DNA of 64,000 bases from JAIBJN01 sp963811635 (lineage in GTDB: Bacteria > Actinomycetota > Thermoleophilia > Gaiellales > Gaiellaceae): the NCBI GenBank assembly GCA_963811635.1, contig CAWESB010000002.1, positions 62,001 through 126,000 on the forward strand, read 5' to 3'. This document shows, in pieces, positions 25,936 through 34,455 of the stretch (position 1 is its first letter; each line of letters begins with the position of its first letter). The translations under genes and the position numbers were made by a program. The notes under the pieces are model-generated. The model was not told the DNA's origin, searched no databases, and saw only the letters and a program-made list of their open reading frames with translations.

Positions 25936-26864
25936 CCCGACGCCGTCCAGACCTCGCCCCGGAGCCGAGCCGCCTCGGCCGCCGCCGCCTTGCGCCAGTC
26001 CGCGCCGTCGACGCGGAAGGCGTAGATCACTGCGCGCGAGACCGGGACGAGCGCACTTGCCGGCCCGCTCGTGAACGCCCGGGCGACGTCTGCAGGCGTA
26101 CCGCCCTGGGCGCCGACGCCCGGCAGGAGCAGGATCGCCTGCGGCATGAGCTTCCTCGCCTCGCCGATCGCGCGCGGGTACGTCGCGCCGACGACCGCGC
26201 CAACGCTGGAGAGGCCGCGGTCGCCGACCAGGTCCTCACCCCAGCCGGCGACGAGCTCGGCGACGTGCTGCCAGACGCGCCGCCCGTCCGAGAGCGCCGC
26301 GTCCTGGATGTCGGCGCTGCCCGCATTGGACGTCTTCACCAGGCAGAAGATCCCGCTCCCACTCCGTCGGCAGGCCGCAATGAAGGGCTCGATCGAGTCT
26401 GCCCCCAGGTACGGGTTGACCGTCAGGGCATCGACCGGAGGCGGCCGATCCTCGCGCTGTTCGAGGTACGCGTCGGCGTAGGCGCGCGCGGTCGAGCCGA
26501 TGTCACCTCGCTTCGCGTCCGCGAGGACGAGCAGGTGCGCGGCCCGCGCGTACTCGCAGACGTCCTCGAAGGCTCTCAGGCCGTCCGCGCCGAGCGTCTC
26601 GAAGTAGGCGAGCTGCGGCTTCACTCCCACGACGTACGGCGCGACGGCGTCGATCAGTCCCCTGCAGAAGCGCTCCACCGCGTCGGCTGCGGAGGCACGG
26701 CTCCGGTAGATGTCACCGCGGAGCTCGACCGGCAGAAGCTCGGGATTCGGGTCGAGGCCGACGAGTAGCTGACTCCTCTTGGCGTCGACGGCAGCGGCGA
26801 CTCGGTCGCCGAAAGTCGACGCGGCAATCACGGGGCGCGCCCCTGCCTCCACCTCCTGTGCCAT
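25929..26864 (-). CDS. pyrF: Orotidine-5'-phosphate decarboxylase (type 2)
   Basis: The 311-aa enzyme makes UMP. The active-site motif ADAKRGDIGSTARAYA has the catalytic Asp-Lys, and LLVGLDPNPELLP starts the barrel. The C-terminal AVIYAF is also typical. The roughly 300-aa type 2 length is usual in actinobacteria. ATG 26864 lies 7 nt after TAAGCT (26872-26877), leaderless, overlapping the end of the exonuclease gene by 3 nt. Confidence 0.95.
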   Translation of the reverse strand: MAQEVEAGARPVIAASTFGDRVAAAVDAKRSQLLVGLDPNPELLPVELRGDIYRSRASAADAVERFCRGLIDAVAPYVVGVKPQLAYFETLGADGLRAFEDVCEYARAAHLLVLADAKRGDIGSTARAYADAYLEQREDRPPPVDALTVNPYLGADSIEPFIAACRRSGSGIFCLVKTSNAGSADIQDAALSDGRRVWQHVAELVAGWGEDLVGDRGLSSVGAVVGATYPRAIGEARKLMPQAILLLPGVGAQGGTPADVARAFTSGPASALVPVSRAVIYAFRVDGADWRKAAAAEAARLRGEVWTASGW

Positions 26865-26874
26865 CAGAAGGAGC

Positions 26875-28557
26875 TTAGGCTACTGCGGCCGACGGATCAC
26901 GCACTGCAGCGAGGATCCGGCTCTCGTCGAGCGGCAGCACGGCCAGCTCCGGCGGAGGCCGACGCAGGAAGGTCCCGAGCAGGAGAAGCTCCTCCGCGTC
27001 CTCCGGCGCGAGCGACGGCTCGGAGGCCCGCGCGGCCGCGATCCCCGCCCGCACCTCGAGGGCCGCTCCGGCGCCCGGCGGCACGGTACGCACGGCCGCG
27101 ATGCGCCCGCCCGCGACGAAGACGGCCCGCGCGAAGCCCGGTTCCTGCGCCGGCGCGAGCAGGCACGCCTCGAGCGCGCGGAGCCGCTCGACGGCGGCGA
27201 GCTCGCGGATGACCTGCTCGAGCGCGGAGATCCGGTCGCGCAGGCGGGCGGCGTCCTCGTAGCGCAGGCACTCGGACAGGTCCCGGAGGCGAATCCGCAG
27301 GCGCGGCAGCGGCCCACCCGCGAGAAGCCGGGCAAGCTCCTCGTCGCTCGCGCGGTCGAGCGCGCGAGCGGCCCGCTCGGCGCGGCGCCGGCTTCGGATC
27401 GGGCCGATCGCCCCCACCTGCGTCGAAACGACCATCTGGTCGCCCCGCCGCCGCAGGTAGAAGGCCCGGTCGCCGCGCTTGCCGCGGGCGTTGGCCGGCG
27501 GGCGCAGCTCGCGGATGAGGCGCAGCTCCTCGAGGGCGGCCTCCAGCTCGGATCCGAGCACCGTCCAGTCGACGCGGTCGACGGCGGCCAGAGCCGCCTC
27601 GACGGCCGGTCGCTGGCGCTCGGAGCGGAAGTACGAGCGGAGGCGGGCCCGCAGGTCGCGCGCGCGCCCGACGTAGAGAGCCTGGCCGCGCCCGTCCCTG
27701 AAGACGTAGACGCCGGGCCGCGTCGGCGCGCCGAAGACGAGCGAGCGCTTCTCGTAGACGAGGCGGCGACGCGGGGCGGCGAGCTCGACCAGGTCGGAGA
27801 CGGTCCGAGCGCCGCGCTCCTGCGCCAGCCCGATCAGCTGCACGAGGATCTCGGCGGTCGCCTGCGCGTCCGGGAGCGCCCGATGGCACGGCTGCGCCGA
27901 GGTCCCGAAGAAGTAGGCCAGAGAGGCGAGGCCGACGCGGGGCACCCGCCCGGTTAGCAGGCGCCGCGCGAGCCCGACCGTGTCCACGACCGGTGCCGCC
28001 AGCCGTTGCCCGGTCAGGAGCTCGACCTCCCGGTCGAGGAAGGCGAGGTCGAAGCGGGCGTTGTGCGCGACGATCACGGAGCGCTCGCCGGCGAAGGCAA
28101 GGAAGCTCCGCACAGCCGCGCCCGCACGCGGCGCCCCGCGAACGTCTCGGTCGGCAATGCCCGTGATCCCTTCGATCACGGGCGGGATGGGGACGCCGGG
28201 ATCGACGAGCGTCTGGAAGGTCCCCGTCGGCAGCAGTGCCTCCACCCGCACGGCGCCGATCTCGCAGATCGCCGACTGGGCCGGCCGCAGGCCCGTCGTC
28301 TCGAGGTCGACGACGACGAACCGTGCCAGCTCGAGCGGAAGGTCGCGCCCGGGCGGCTCCGCCAGCCCGACGCACGCCCCGCGCCAAGCCAGCCTGGCGT
28401 CGCCGTCGACGACGTCCTCGAGCAGGCTCCGCGCGAGCGCCGTGGGCGCCTGCGCGAGCGCGAAGAGCGCGCGCGCCGCCTGCTCGACGGGCACCGGCCC
28501 GCGCCGTTCCTCGATCAGCTCGACCAGGCGGTCGGCGGCGTCGAACGCGAGTTGCAC
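26875..28557 (-). CDS. DEDDh exonuclease fused to GIY-YIG/UvrC-like region
   Basis: The 560-aa protein has an N-terminal extension of about 75 residues, then a DnaQ-like 3'-5' exonuclease (VVVDLETTGL; AHNARFDLAFL; HRALPDAQAT: the D-E, D and H-D residues). A GIY-YIG nuclease motif follows (RPGVYVFRDGRGQALYVGRARDLRARLRSYF) and then a UvrC/UvrB-contact-like helical part (DLSECLRYEDAARLRDRISALE). This architecture is known in actinobacteria (mycobacterial Rv2191-like). GTG 28557 is 7 nt from TACTCT, and a perfect LexA box abuts the -10, so SOS control is likely. Role: DNA repair. Confidence 0.92.
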   Translation of the reverse strand: MQLAFDAADRLVELIEERRGPVPVEQAARALFALAQAPTALARSLLEDVVDGDARLAWRGACVGLAEPPGRDLPLELARFVVVDLETTGLRPAQSAICEIGAVRVEALLPTGTFQTLVDPGVPIPPVIEGITGIADRDVRGAPRAGAAVRSFLAFAGERSVIVAHNARFDLAFLDREVELLTGQRLAAPVVDTVGLARRLLTGRVPRVGLASLAYFFGTSAQPCHRALPDAQATAEILVQLIGLAQERGARTVSDLVELAAPRRRLVYEKRSLVFGAPTRPGVYVFRDGRGQALYVGRARDLRARLRSYFRSERQRPAVEAALAAVDRVDWTVLGSELEAALEELRLIRELRPPANARGKRGDRAFYLRRRGDQMVVSTQVGAIGPIRSRRRAERAARALDRASDEELARLLAGGPLPRLRIRLRDLSECLRYEDAARLRDRISALEQVIRELAAVERLRALEACLLAPAQEPGFARAVFVAGGRIAAVRTVPPGAGAALEVRAGIAAARASEPSLAPEDAEELLLLGTFLRRPPPELAVLPLDESRILAAVRDPSAAVA

Positions 28558-28564
28558 CCCTGAG

Positions 28565-28588
28565 AGAGTACACGAACATATGTTCGTG
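28565..28588 (-). promoter_or_regulatory. LexA (SOS) box and -10 of the exonuclease gene
   Basis: CACGAACATATGTTCGTG (28571-28588) is an 18-bp perfect palindrome containing CGAAC-N4-GTTCG, the Gram-positive/actinobacterial LexA consensus. The -10 TACTCT (28570-28565) adjoins it, so a bound repressor would block polymerase. Confidence 0.88.
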
Positions 28589-28610
28589 CTCCACTTCCGC
28601 TCAAGGCCGA

Positions 28611-28628
28611 GGGCCGCTCGCGCGGCCC
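28611..28628 (-). terminator. Hairpin downstream of the HU gene
   Basis: GGGCCGC (28611-28617) and GCGGCCC (28622-28628) form a 7-bp stem with a 4-nt loop, 28 nt after the HU stop. Confidence 0.5.
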
Positions 28629-28655
28629 CCGGGTGAAATCCAGTGAGGGAGAGGG

Positions 28656-28931
28656 TTAGCGGCGGAGGGCCTGCTTGAGCTGGCTGCCGGCGGAGAACTT
28701 GGGCACGGTGGCCGCCGGGATCTGCACGCGCTCGCCGGTGCGCGGGTTTACGCCCTGCCGCGCGGCGCGCTGCTGTGCGGAGAACTTCCCGAAGCCTGTG
28801 AACGACACGGCGTCGCCTGCGCTGAGCGCTTCGGTGATGGAGTCGAGGAACGCGTCGACTGCCGCCGAAGCATCCCGCTTGGTGAGCCCACTCTTGTCGG
28901 CCACCTTGTCGATGAACTCGGCCTTCGTCAC
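28656..28931 (-). CDS. hup: HU family DNA-binding protein
   Basis: The 91-aa nucleoid protein has the N-terminal TKAEFIDKVADKSGLTKRDA, the FGKFSAQQRAARQGVNPRTGE arm with its Pro tip, and the C-terminal PKFSAGSQLKQAL. GTG 28931 has GGAAGGAGAGG upstream, unlike the leaderless neighbours. Confidence 0.96.
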   Translation of the reverse strand: MTKAEFIDKVADKSGLTKRDASAAVDAFLDSITEALSAGDAVSFTGFGKFSAQQRAARQGVNPRTGERVQIPAATVPKFSAGSQLKQALRR

Positions 28932-28977
28932 TGCCCTCTCCTTCCGTCCATTTACGCTGACTTGCGGAACCGCGAAC

Positions 28978-29007
28978 ACCCTAACAGAGCCCCCTGATAG
29001 CAAGCAA
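28978..29007 (-). promoter_or_regulatory. Probable HU promoter
   Basis: On the minus strand TTGCTT (29007-29002), an 18-nt spacer and TAGGGT (28983-28978) lie about 47 nt upstream of GTG 28931. They fall inside the uncorrected 3' end of pyrE. Confidence 0.5.
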
Positions 29008-29562
29008 CCATGCGGGTTTGCGGGGTTTTTTCAAGCCTGGAGGATATCCTGCGGCCCGGAAGAGCGGGTGCAGGCGGACCGCCGCGCGCGCGAGAGCGTC
29101 CGCCCCGCCTTCCTCGCGGTCGACCACGCAGATGGCCGTGCGGCACTCCAGTCCCGCCGCTCGAAGCGCCTCCACGGCGTCCACTGCGGCGCCCCCCGAG
29201 GTGACGACGTCCTCGACGAGACACACCTCCTCGCCCGCCGTGAACTCGCCCTCGAGGCGGTTCTCGGTGCCGTACTCCTTTGCCTCCTTGCGCACGAGGA
29301 GGAAGGGGAGCCCGGACGAGAGCGAGGCGGCCGCCGCGAGCGCCACGGCGCCGAGCTCGGGGCCCGCGATCCGGGTGGCCTGCGGCGCCACCTCGCCGAC
29401 AGTCGCGGCCAGGCGCTCGCCCAGCGCGGCGAGGATGTCAGGGCGTGTCTCGAAGCGGTACTTGTCGAGGTAGTAGCGCGAGCGCTTCCCGGACCGCAGC
29501 ACGAAGTCGCCTTCCAGGTAGGCGTGCTCGCGGATGCGTCGCGCCAGCTCCGCGTCGGTCAT
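28981..29562 (-). CDS. pyrE: Orotate phosphoribosyltransferase (possible C-terminal frameshift)
   Basis: The protein has the OPRT start (EHAYLEGDFVLRSGKRSRYYLDKYRFE), the flexible loop Lys in VRKEAKEYGTEN and the PRPP loop LVEDVVTSGGA. As read, it ends with an odd basic tail after LFRAAGYPPGLKK, running into the HU promoter. Removing one G near 29048 would give LFRAADILQA and a stop at 29031, about 177 aa, the usual family length. ATG 29562 lies 8 nt after the upstream small gene, so it is in an operon with it. Confidence 0.93.
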   Translation of the reverse strand: MTDAELARRIREHAYLEGDFVLRSGKRSRYYLDKYRFETRPDILAALGERLAATVGEVAPQATRIAGPELGAVALAAAASLSSGLPFLLVRKEAKEYGTENRLEGEFTAGEEVCLVEDVVTSGGAAVDAVEALRAAGLECRTAICVVDREEGGADALARAAVRLHPLFRAAGYPPGLKKPRKPAWLLAIRGLC

Positions 29563-29570
29563 CGACGCGA

Positions 29571-29777
29571 TCAGCTTCGCGCCTGCGCGAGGATCCGGCG
29601 AGCAACCGGGAAGAGGGCGCCGGCCTCCTCGCTTCCCTCGGGGAAGCTCACCATCGAGCCGTCGGCGAAGTAGACGTCGACCCGGTCCTTGCCGGCTCCC
29701 GAGCGGCGCCGCCACAGCGCCGCGGCGCCCGCCACCGAGCCGATCGCGACCACCGCGGCGGCGAGCCTACGCTTCAT
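29571..29777 (-). CDS. Small single-TM protein
   Basis: The 68-aa protein has an N-terminal TM helix (RRLAAAVVAIGSVAGAAALW), a basic stretch (RRRSGAGKDR) and a short strand-rich tail (VDVYFADGSMVSFPEGSEE). The ATG overlaps the last codons of the Roadblock gene. I recognise no family; membership in the Roadblock-pyrE operon is the main clue. Confidence 0.6.
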   Translation of the reverse strand: MKRRLAAAVVAIGSVAGAAALWRRRSGAGKDRVDVYFADGSMVSFPEGSEEAGALFPVARRILAQARS

Positions 29778-30177
29778 CGGCGGCCACCGGCTCGTCGTCC
29801 TTCTGCTTCTTCCGGCGGGCTCCCGAAGCCGCCTTCTTGGCGGGCTCCTGCTCGCCGGAGAGTCGCAGGCACGTCTTCAGGTCGTAGAAGACGAGGCCGG
29901 CCGTGGGCTCGCGCGCGGTGACCGCGACGACGACGCGCTCGCCGTCCCCGACCACGAAGACGCAGCCCTCGTGGAAGGCGACGTACAGCTGGGTCGGCTC
30001 GCCGGCCGGGCCCGCCGCGCCGCTCAGGAGCGCGCGTCCCTCGTTCGCGATCGCCTCGGAGCGCTCGGGGCTCGTCAGCGTGGACGCGAGCACGGCACCG
30101 TCGCCGTTCGCAAGCACGGCCGACTCGATCTGCGAGGAGATCTCGACAAGGTCGGCGAGGGCCTGCGCGGCATCCAC
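29767..30177 (-). CDS. Roadblock/LC7 domain protein
   Basis: The 136-aa protein has a predicted Roadblock/LC7 fold (IESAVLANGDGAVLASTL; LYVAFHEGCVFVVGDGERVVVAVT) over residues of about 5-105, then a Lys/Arg-rich tail (ARRKKQKDDEP). In bacteria such proteins usually partner a small GTPase (MglA-like), but none is in this window. GTG 30177 is 9 nt after TAGGTT. Confidence 0.65.
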   Translation of the reverse strand: MDAAQALADLVEISSQIESAVLANGDGAVLASTLTSPERSEAIANEGRALLSGAAGPAGEPTQLYVAFHEGCVFVVGDGERVVVAVTAREPTAGLVFYDLKTCLRLSGEQEPAKKAASGARRKKQKDDEPVAADEA

Positions 30178-30217
30178 AGCGCGGCAAACCTAACACACGA
30201 CCGTAGACTCCCTCGCC

Positions 30218-31009
30218 GTGCATCCCGTCCTTCGCAAGTACCTCGCCGATCGCGGCACGCACCTGGCGGCGATGATCGCCTACTTCGCGATCCTCGCGTT
30301 CGTCCCGCTCCTCTTCTTGGCGCTCTCGCTCGTCGCCTTCGCCGGTGAGCAGGACGAGTCCAGCTACCTGATCGAGGAGATCCGGCGGGCGTTCCCGGAG
30401 AACTCGGTCGAGAACATCCTCGACGCGGTCACCGAGATCCAGGAGCAGGCCACCGAGCTCTCCGTCATCGGCGCCGTCGGCCTGCTCTGGGCCGCGCTCG
30501 GGTTCTTCAGCGTGCTCGAGTCCGCCTTCAACATCGTCTACGGCCTGCCGAACCGGCCGTTCATCCGCCAGAAGAGCCTCGTGCTCCTGCTGACCGCCGC
30601 CTCGCTCGTGACGCTGTTCGTCGCGCTCGTGATCGCCTCGGTCGGGGTCGAAATGGTGCAGCGCGCGGGGGTTGCAGAAGGGCCACTCTCGTACGTCTAT
30701 GCGCTCCTCGTCTCGACCGCGCTGCTCGTCGGGTTCACCTGGAGCCTCTACCGGCTGCTGACGAACACGGCGCTGAGCTGGCGCGAGACGTTGCCGGGTG
30801 CGCTCGTCGCCTCGGTCTTCCTGCAGGCGAGCTTTCAGATCCTCCCCTTCTTCGTGCGGCTCTCGGGCAACCTGATCGCCCTGCAGGCATACGGCGGCCT
30901 CGTGCTCCTGCTCGTCTGGCTCTACGTGATGGCGAACATCCTCGTGCTCGGAGCCGAGGTGAACTGGTGGCTCGCGCGCGGCCGAACGGCCGTGGCGGGG
31001 AGCGACTAG
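30218..31009 (+). CDS. YihY/BrkB family membrane protein
   Basis: The 263-aa protein has about six TM helices and YihY signatures: HLAAMIAYFAILAFVPLLFL at the start, GLLWAALGFFSVLESAFNIVYG, and YGGLVLLLVWLYVMANILVLGAEVN at the end. GTG 30218 is 8 nt after TAGACT, leaderless. The old RNase BN label of the family is not supported. Function is unknown, possibly envelope transport. Confidence 0.9.
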   Translation: MHPVLRKYLADRGTHLAAMIAYFAILAFVPLLFLALSLVAFAGEQDESSYLIEEIRRAFPENSVENILDAVTEIQEQATELSVIGAVGLLWAALGFFSVLESAFNIVYGLPNRPFIRQKSLVLLLTAASLVTLFVALVIASVGVEMVQRAGVAEGPLSYVYALLVSTALLVGFTWSLYRLLTNTALSWRETLPGALVASVFLQASFQILPFFVRLSGNLIALQAYGGLVLLLVWLYVMANILVLGAEVNWWLARGRTAVAGSD

Positions 31010-31440
31010 ATTCCGGAGCCCGACTCGGTGGTGCGGACGCGCGCTTCGAGCAGGTCGAGCACCTTCTCCTCGATGTCGGGGTGGTGGTCGATGAGGCCCC
31101 GGAACGCCTGGCGCGTGAGGACGAAGAAGCGCACGTGGCCGGCGGTGATCACGGTTGCGGTGCGGCGGGGGGACTCCCAGACCAGCGCGATCTCGCCGAA
31201 GAAGTCACCCGGCCCGAGTCGGTTGATCTCTTCGCCCGCCTTCGTGACCAGGACGTCTCCGTCGACGATGACGAAGAACTCGCGGCCGATCTCCCCTTCG
31301 CGCGCGAGAACCTTTCCCTCGTCGAACTCGAGGTCCTCCGTGACCTTCGCGAGCTCGACGAGCTCGCTCCGGGTCAGGTTCTTGAAGAGTGGCGCGCGAC
31401 CTAGCGCAGTCGCCTTGTCGTCGTGCGAGAAGAGCTGCAT
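31006..31440 (-). CDS. Cyclic nucleotide-binding domain protein
   Basis: The 144-aa single CRP-like sensor domain (FKNLTRSELVELAKVTEDLEF; EGEIGREFFVIVDGDVLV; LGPGDFFGEIALV; RRTATV) has no DNA-binding part. The phosphate-binding cassette FFGEIAL..SPRRTA is intact. ATG 31440 is 6 nt after TAGATT. It overlaps the convergent YihY stop by 4 nt. Confidence 0.87.
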   Translation of the reverse strand: MQLFSHDDKATALGRAPLFKNLTRSELVELAKVTEDLEFDEGKVLAREGEIGREFFVIVDGDVLVTKAGEEINRLGPGDFFGEIALVWESPRRTATVITAGHVRFFVLTRQAFRGLIDHHPDIEEKVLDLLEARVRTTESGSGI

Positions 31441-31449
31441 GCGCGGAAT

Positions 31450-32040
31450 CTACAGGCCGAAAGCGCCGCTGCCTACTGCCTCGCGCAGCTTCGCCGCGGC
31501 ACCCGCCCGGTGGCTGCGCAGCGCCTTCCACTCGTTCCCGAGCTCGGCGACGGTCGAGGTCTCCCCGGCGGGGATGAAGACCGGGTCGTAGCCGAACCCC
31601 TCCGAGCCCCTGGGCACCTCCGCGATCGAGCCTTCGAGGGTGCCGGTCCCACGCGCTTCCCGCCCGTCCGGGGCAAGCGCGACGAGCTCGGAGACGTACC
31701 GCCCACGGCGGCCCTCGCCGGTGACGCCTTGAAGCTCCCCGAGGAGCCTCGCGACGTTCTCCTCGTCGGTCGCGCCGGGCCCGGCGTAGCGCGCCGAGTA
31801 GATGCCCGGGCACCCCCCGAGCCCGTCGACCTCGAGCCCCGAGTCCTCGCCGATCACCCAGCGGTCGGGCGGGTCGACGGTGCGGCCGAACGCCGCCTTG
31901 CCGAGCGCGTTCTCGTAGAACGTCCGCCCCACCTCCTCCGGCAGCTCGGCGGCGACCGTGGCCACGACCTCCCACCCGGGCAGGAGCACTGCGAGCTCCT
32001 TCGCCTTGTGCGCATTCTTGGAGACGAAGCTGGCCTTCAC
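31450..32040 (-). CDS. rdgB: XTP/dITP pyrophosphatase (RdgB/HAM1)
   Basis: The 196-aa house-cleaning nucleotide hydrolase has SKNAHKAKEL, TFYENALGKA, the GEDSGLEVDGLGGCPGIYSARYAG signature and GFGYDPVFIP. GTG 32040 overlaps the mgtC stop. The rph-mgtC-rdgB order reflects the common rph-rdgB pairing with an insertion of mgtC. Confidence 0.96.
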   Translation of the reverse strand: MKASFVSKNAHKAKELAVLLPGWEVVATVAAELPEEVGRTFYENALGKAAFGRTVDPPDRWVIGEDSGLEVDGLGGCPGIYSARYAGPGATDEENVARLLGELQGVTGEGRRGRYVSELVALAPDGREARGTGTLEGSIAEVPRGSEGFGYDPVFIPAGETSTVAELGNEWKALRSHRAGAAAKLREAVGSGAFGL

Positions 32041-32726
32041 TCGGACCAGCGGACCGCGAGCACGCCGTCCAGCGCGGCCAGCTCCTCGACCAGGCGCTCC
32101 TCCGAGGCCCCGAGTGGGGCATCGAGCTCGACGCGCAGGCGGCGGCGGTCATCCTCGTCCTCGAACTGCACTCGAGTGACGCGGACGGCCCGTCCATCGA
32201 TGACGGCGAGCGGCTCACCGATCGAATGCTCCCGGGCCAGGTCGACCTCGAGGTGGCGGCCGCCGCGGCGGAAACGGCCCATGGCGGTTCCGCCCTCCAG
32301 CCAGCGGAAAGGCCCGAGGCCGACGAGGACGATGCCGGTCGCGATCAGCGCCGCCGAGTAGTAGCCGGCGCCCGCGGCCATGCCGATCGCGGCGACGATC
32401 CAGAGGCTGGCCGCGGTCGTCAGGCCGCGCACGGTCAGCCCCTGGCGGATGATCGCCCCGGCGCCGAGGAAGCCGATGCCGGTGACGACCTGCGCCGCGA
32501 TACGCGTGGGGTCGAAGACGACGCCGGAGCGGTTCGAGAACTGGAAGTCGCCCCAGCCGTACGCGGACACGATCGTGAACAGCGCCGCGCCGATGCCGAC
32601 GAGCATGTGGGTGCGCAGCCCCGCCGCGCGGTCGCGGAGCTCGCGCTCGAGCCCGATCGCACCCGTGAGCGCGCCGGCCACGACGAGGCGAATGAGGACG
32701 TCCCACCAGTCGAGGTCGGGGATCAC
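32037..32726 (-). CDS. mgtC: MgtC/SapB family membrane protein
   Basis: The 229-aa protein has about five TM helices with GAIGLERELRDRAAGLRTHMLVGIGAALF and GIGFLGAGAIIRQG. A C-terminal cytosolic ACT-like domain (about 150-229) follows. GTG overlaps the rph stop (GTGA), so it is translationally coupled. Confidence 0.92.
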   Translation of the reverse strand: MIPDLDWWDVLIRLVVAGALTGAIGLERELRDRAAGLRTHMLVGIGAALFTIVSAYGWGDFQFSNRSGVVFDPTRIAAQVVTGIGFLGAGAIIRQGLTVRGLTTAASLWIVAAIGMAAGAGYYSAALIATGIVLVGLGPFRWLEGGTAMGRFRRGGRHLEVDLAREHSIGEPLAVIDGRAVRVTRVQFEDEDDRRRLRVELDAPLGASEERLVEELAALDGVLAVRWSE

Positions 32727-33418
32727 GCGACCGCCTCTCGCTGCTTGGCGCCGATCTCCGTGATTCCGGCGGCCGCGAGGTCGACGAGCGCGTCGAGCTC
32801 CTTCCGGCTGAACGGCACCCGCTCGGCGGTGGCCTGCACCTCGATCAGCCGGCCGTCCCCTGTCATGACGACGTTCATGTCCACGTCGGCGGCCGAGTCT
32901 TCCGAGTAGTCGAGGTCGAGCAGCGGCTCACCGCCGACGATCCCGACCGAGACCGCGCCTACGAGGTCTGCGGGCTCGGGCAGGCCGGCGCGCCGCGCCG
33001 CCAGCGTCAGCGCCACCCAGGCGCCCGAAATGGACGCGGTCCGCGTCCCGCCGTCGGCCTGGATCACGTCGCAGTCGATCCAGACCGTGTGCTCGCCGAG
33101 CGTCTCGAGGTCGTAGACGGCGCGGAGCGAGCGGCCGAGGAGCCGCTGGATCTCGACCGTGCGGCCCTTCTGCTTCCCGGCGCTTGCCTCGCGCTGTGTG
33201 CGCTGGCCGGTCGAGGCCGGGAGCATCCCGTACTCGGCGGTGAGCCAGCCGCGCCCGGTGCCCGCCAGCCAGCGCGGGACGCCCTCCTCGACGCTCGCCG
33301 TGCAGAGCACCCGGGTGCCGCCGAACGAGATGAGCGCCGAGCCGGTCGCCTGCTCGACCCAGTCGGTGACGATCTCGACCGGGCGCAGCTGATCGTGGCG
33401 GCGACCCTCCCGACTCAC
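32723..33418 (-). CDS. rph: Ribonuclease PH
   Basis: The 231-aa phosphorolytic RNase has the N-terminal REGRRHDQLRPVEI, SASVEEGVPRW-type strand (CTASVEEGVPRW), GWLTAEYGMLPAST, the RT/GRS phosphate site (EIQRLLGRSLRAV) and DADVDMNVVMTG-like SAADVDMNVVM. GTG 33418 is chosen because homology starts immediately there. It trims tRNA 3' ends. Confidence 0.95.
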   Translation of the reverse strand: MSREGRRHDQLRPVEIVTDWVEQATGSALISFGGTRVLCTASVEEGVPRWLAGTGRGWLTAEYGMLPASTGQRTQREASAGKQKGRTVEIQRLLGRSLRAVYDLETLGEHTVWIDCDVIQADGGTRTASISGAWVALTLAARRAGLPEPADLVGAVSVGIVGGEPLLDLDYSEDSAADVDMNVVMTGDGRLIEVQATAERVPFSRKELDALVDLAAAGITEIGAKQREAVA

Positions 33419-33419
33419 G

Positions 33420-33508
33420 TCGACACACCTTCGGCACGCTTCGCGCACCACGCGCGCGGATTTCGGCTGTACGCTCGGAAGCGGGTGGTGGGCAGGGGTG
33501 CCCCGTAG
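33420..33508 (+). repeat. Dispersed 89-bp repeat, copy R1
   Basis: Upstream of rph and in the murI-rph gap, this stretch matches R2 (57775-57863) along its whole length, about 80-85% by eye. The best block is CGGAAGCGGGTGGTGGGCAG. It includes a TACGCT box (33470-33475) and CACCAC/GTGGTG that could pair. No gene lies in 33419-33530. Confidence 0.7.
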
Positions 33509-33530
33509 TAATTAAGGAAGCGGCGCCCGC

Positions 33531-34349
33531 TCACGCCGTTGCGAGCTCGAGCTCGCGGACGGTGACCTGCTCGACGGCCGGGATCGGAAGCTGGAGGAAG
33601 CGCTCGCCGAGCGTCCGGAACTCCTCCGGTGAGCCGGTCGTGAGAAAGCGAGTCGACCCCTCGCGCGCGGGATCGTTGTCGACGCCCTTGCGCGCCAGCG
33701 TCTCCGCCACCTCGCGCGCGGTCTCGTCGGCCGAGAAGACCAGCGTCGTCCCACGGCCGAAGGCCCGCTCGAACACGCGCTTGATCATCGGGTAGTGGGT
33801 GCAGCCGAGGATGACCGTGTCGACGTCGTCGGCCTTGAGGGGCGCCGCGTACTCGCGCACCGCCGCGTCGAGCTCCTCGCCGACGACGCCGGCCTCGATC
33901 AGCGGGACGAGCTTCGGGCAGGCGACCGAGAAGACGTGCGCACCCGCGTCCAGGGCATGCACGATCTCCTCGTAGCGACCGCTGGCGACCGTCGCCTCCG
34001 TCGCGAGCAGGCCGATTCGGCGGTTTCGCGTCGCTTGCACCGCGGCGTGGGCCTCGGGAACGAGCACGCCGACGATCGGGACGCTCAACGCCTCCTGGAG
34101 CGCCGGCAGCGCCGCCGAGGTCGCGGCGTTGCAGGCAGCCACGATCAGCTTCACGCCCTGCTGCTCGAGGTACGAGGCGATCTCGTGCGCGAAGCGGCGG
34201 ATCTCGGCGTGCGGCCGCGGGCCGTACGGGCAGCGTGCTCCGTCTCCCAGATAGAGGAAGTCCTCGTGCGGGAGGGTGACGAGGCACTCGTGCAGGACGG
34301 TGAGCCCGCCTGCGCCCGAGTCGAAGATCCCGATCGGCCGTGCGTCCAC
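33531..34349 (-). CDS. murI: Glutamate racemase
   Basis: The 272-aa enzyme makes D-glutamate for peptidoglycan. The catalytic Cys pair is in AACNAATS and GCTHYP, with the N-terminal IGIFDSGAGGLTVL. GTG 34349 lies 7 nt after TAGAAT (34357-34362), so the gene is leaderless; a longer ATG start at 34382 is less likely. Confidence 0.96.
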   Translation of the reverse strand: MDARPIGIFDSGAGGLTVLHECLVTLPHEDFLYLGDGARCPYGPRPHAEIRRFAHEIASYLEQQGVKLIVAACNAATSAALPALQEALSVPIVGVLVPEAHAAVQATRNRRIGLLATEATVASGRYEEIVHALDAGAHVFSVACPKLVPLIEAGVVGEELDAAVREYAAPLKADDVDTVILGCTHYPMIKRVFERAFGRGTTLVFSADETAREVAETLARKGVDNDPAREGSTRFLTTGSPEEFRTLGERFLQLPIPAVEQVTVRELELATA

Positions 34350-34356
34350 CGGCTCG

Positions 34357-34362
34357 ATTCTA
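34357..34362 (-). promoter_or_regulatory. -10 of leaderless murI
   Basis: TAGAAT on the minus strand, 7 nt upstream of GTG 34349, with no Shine-Dalgarno. Confidence 0.6.
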
Positions 34363-34455
34363 GGCGCGAGGGCGGGCAGCACCGTCTGGAAGCTTTCAGG
34401 CGCCCACCTGTGCGACCGCCTGCAGGTTCAGAGCATCGCGCGCTAGCGTTACCCC

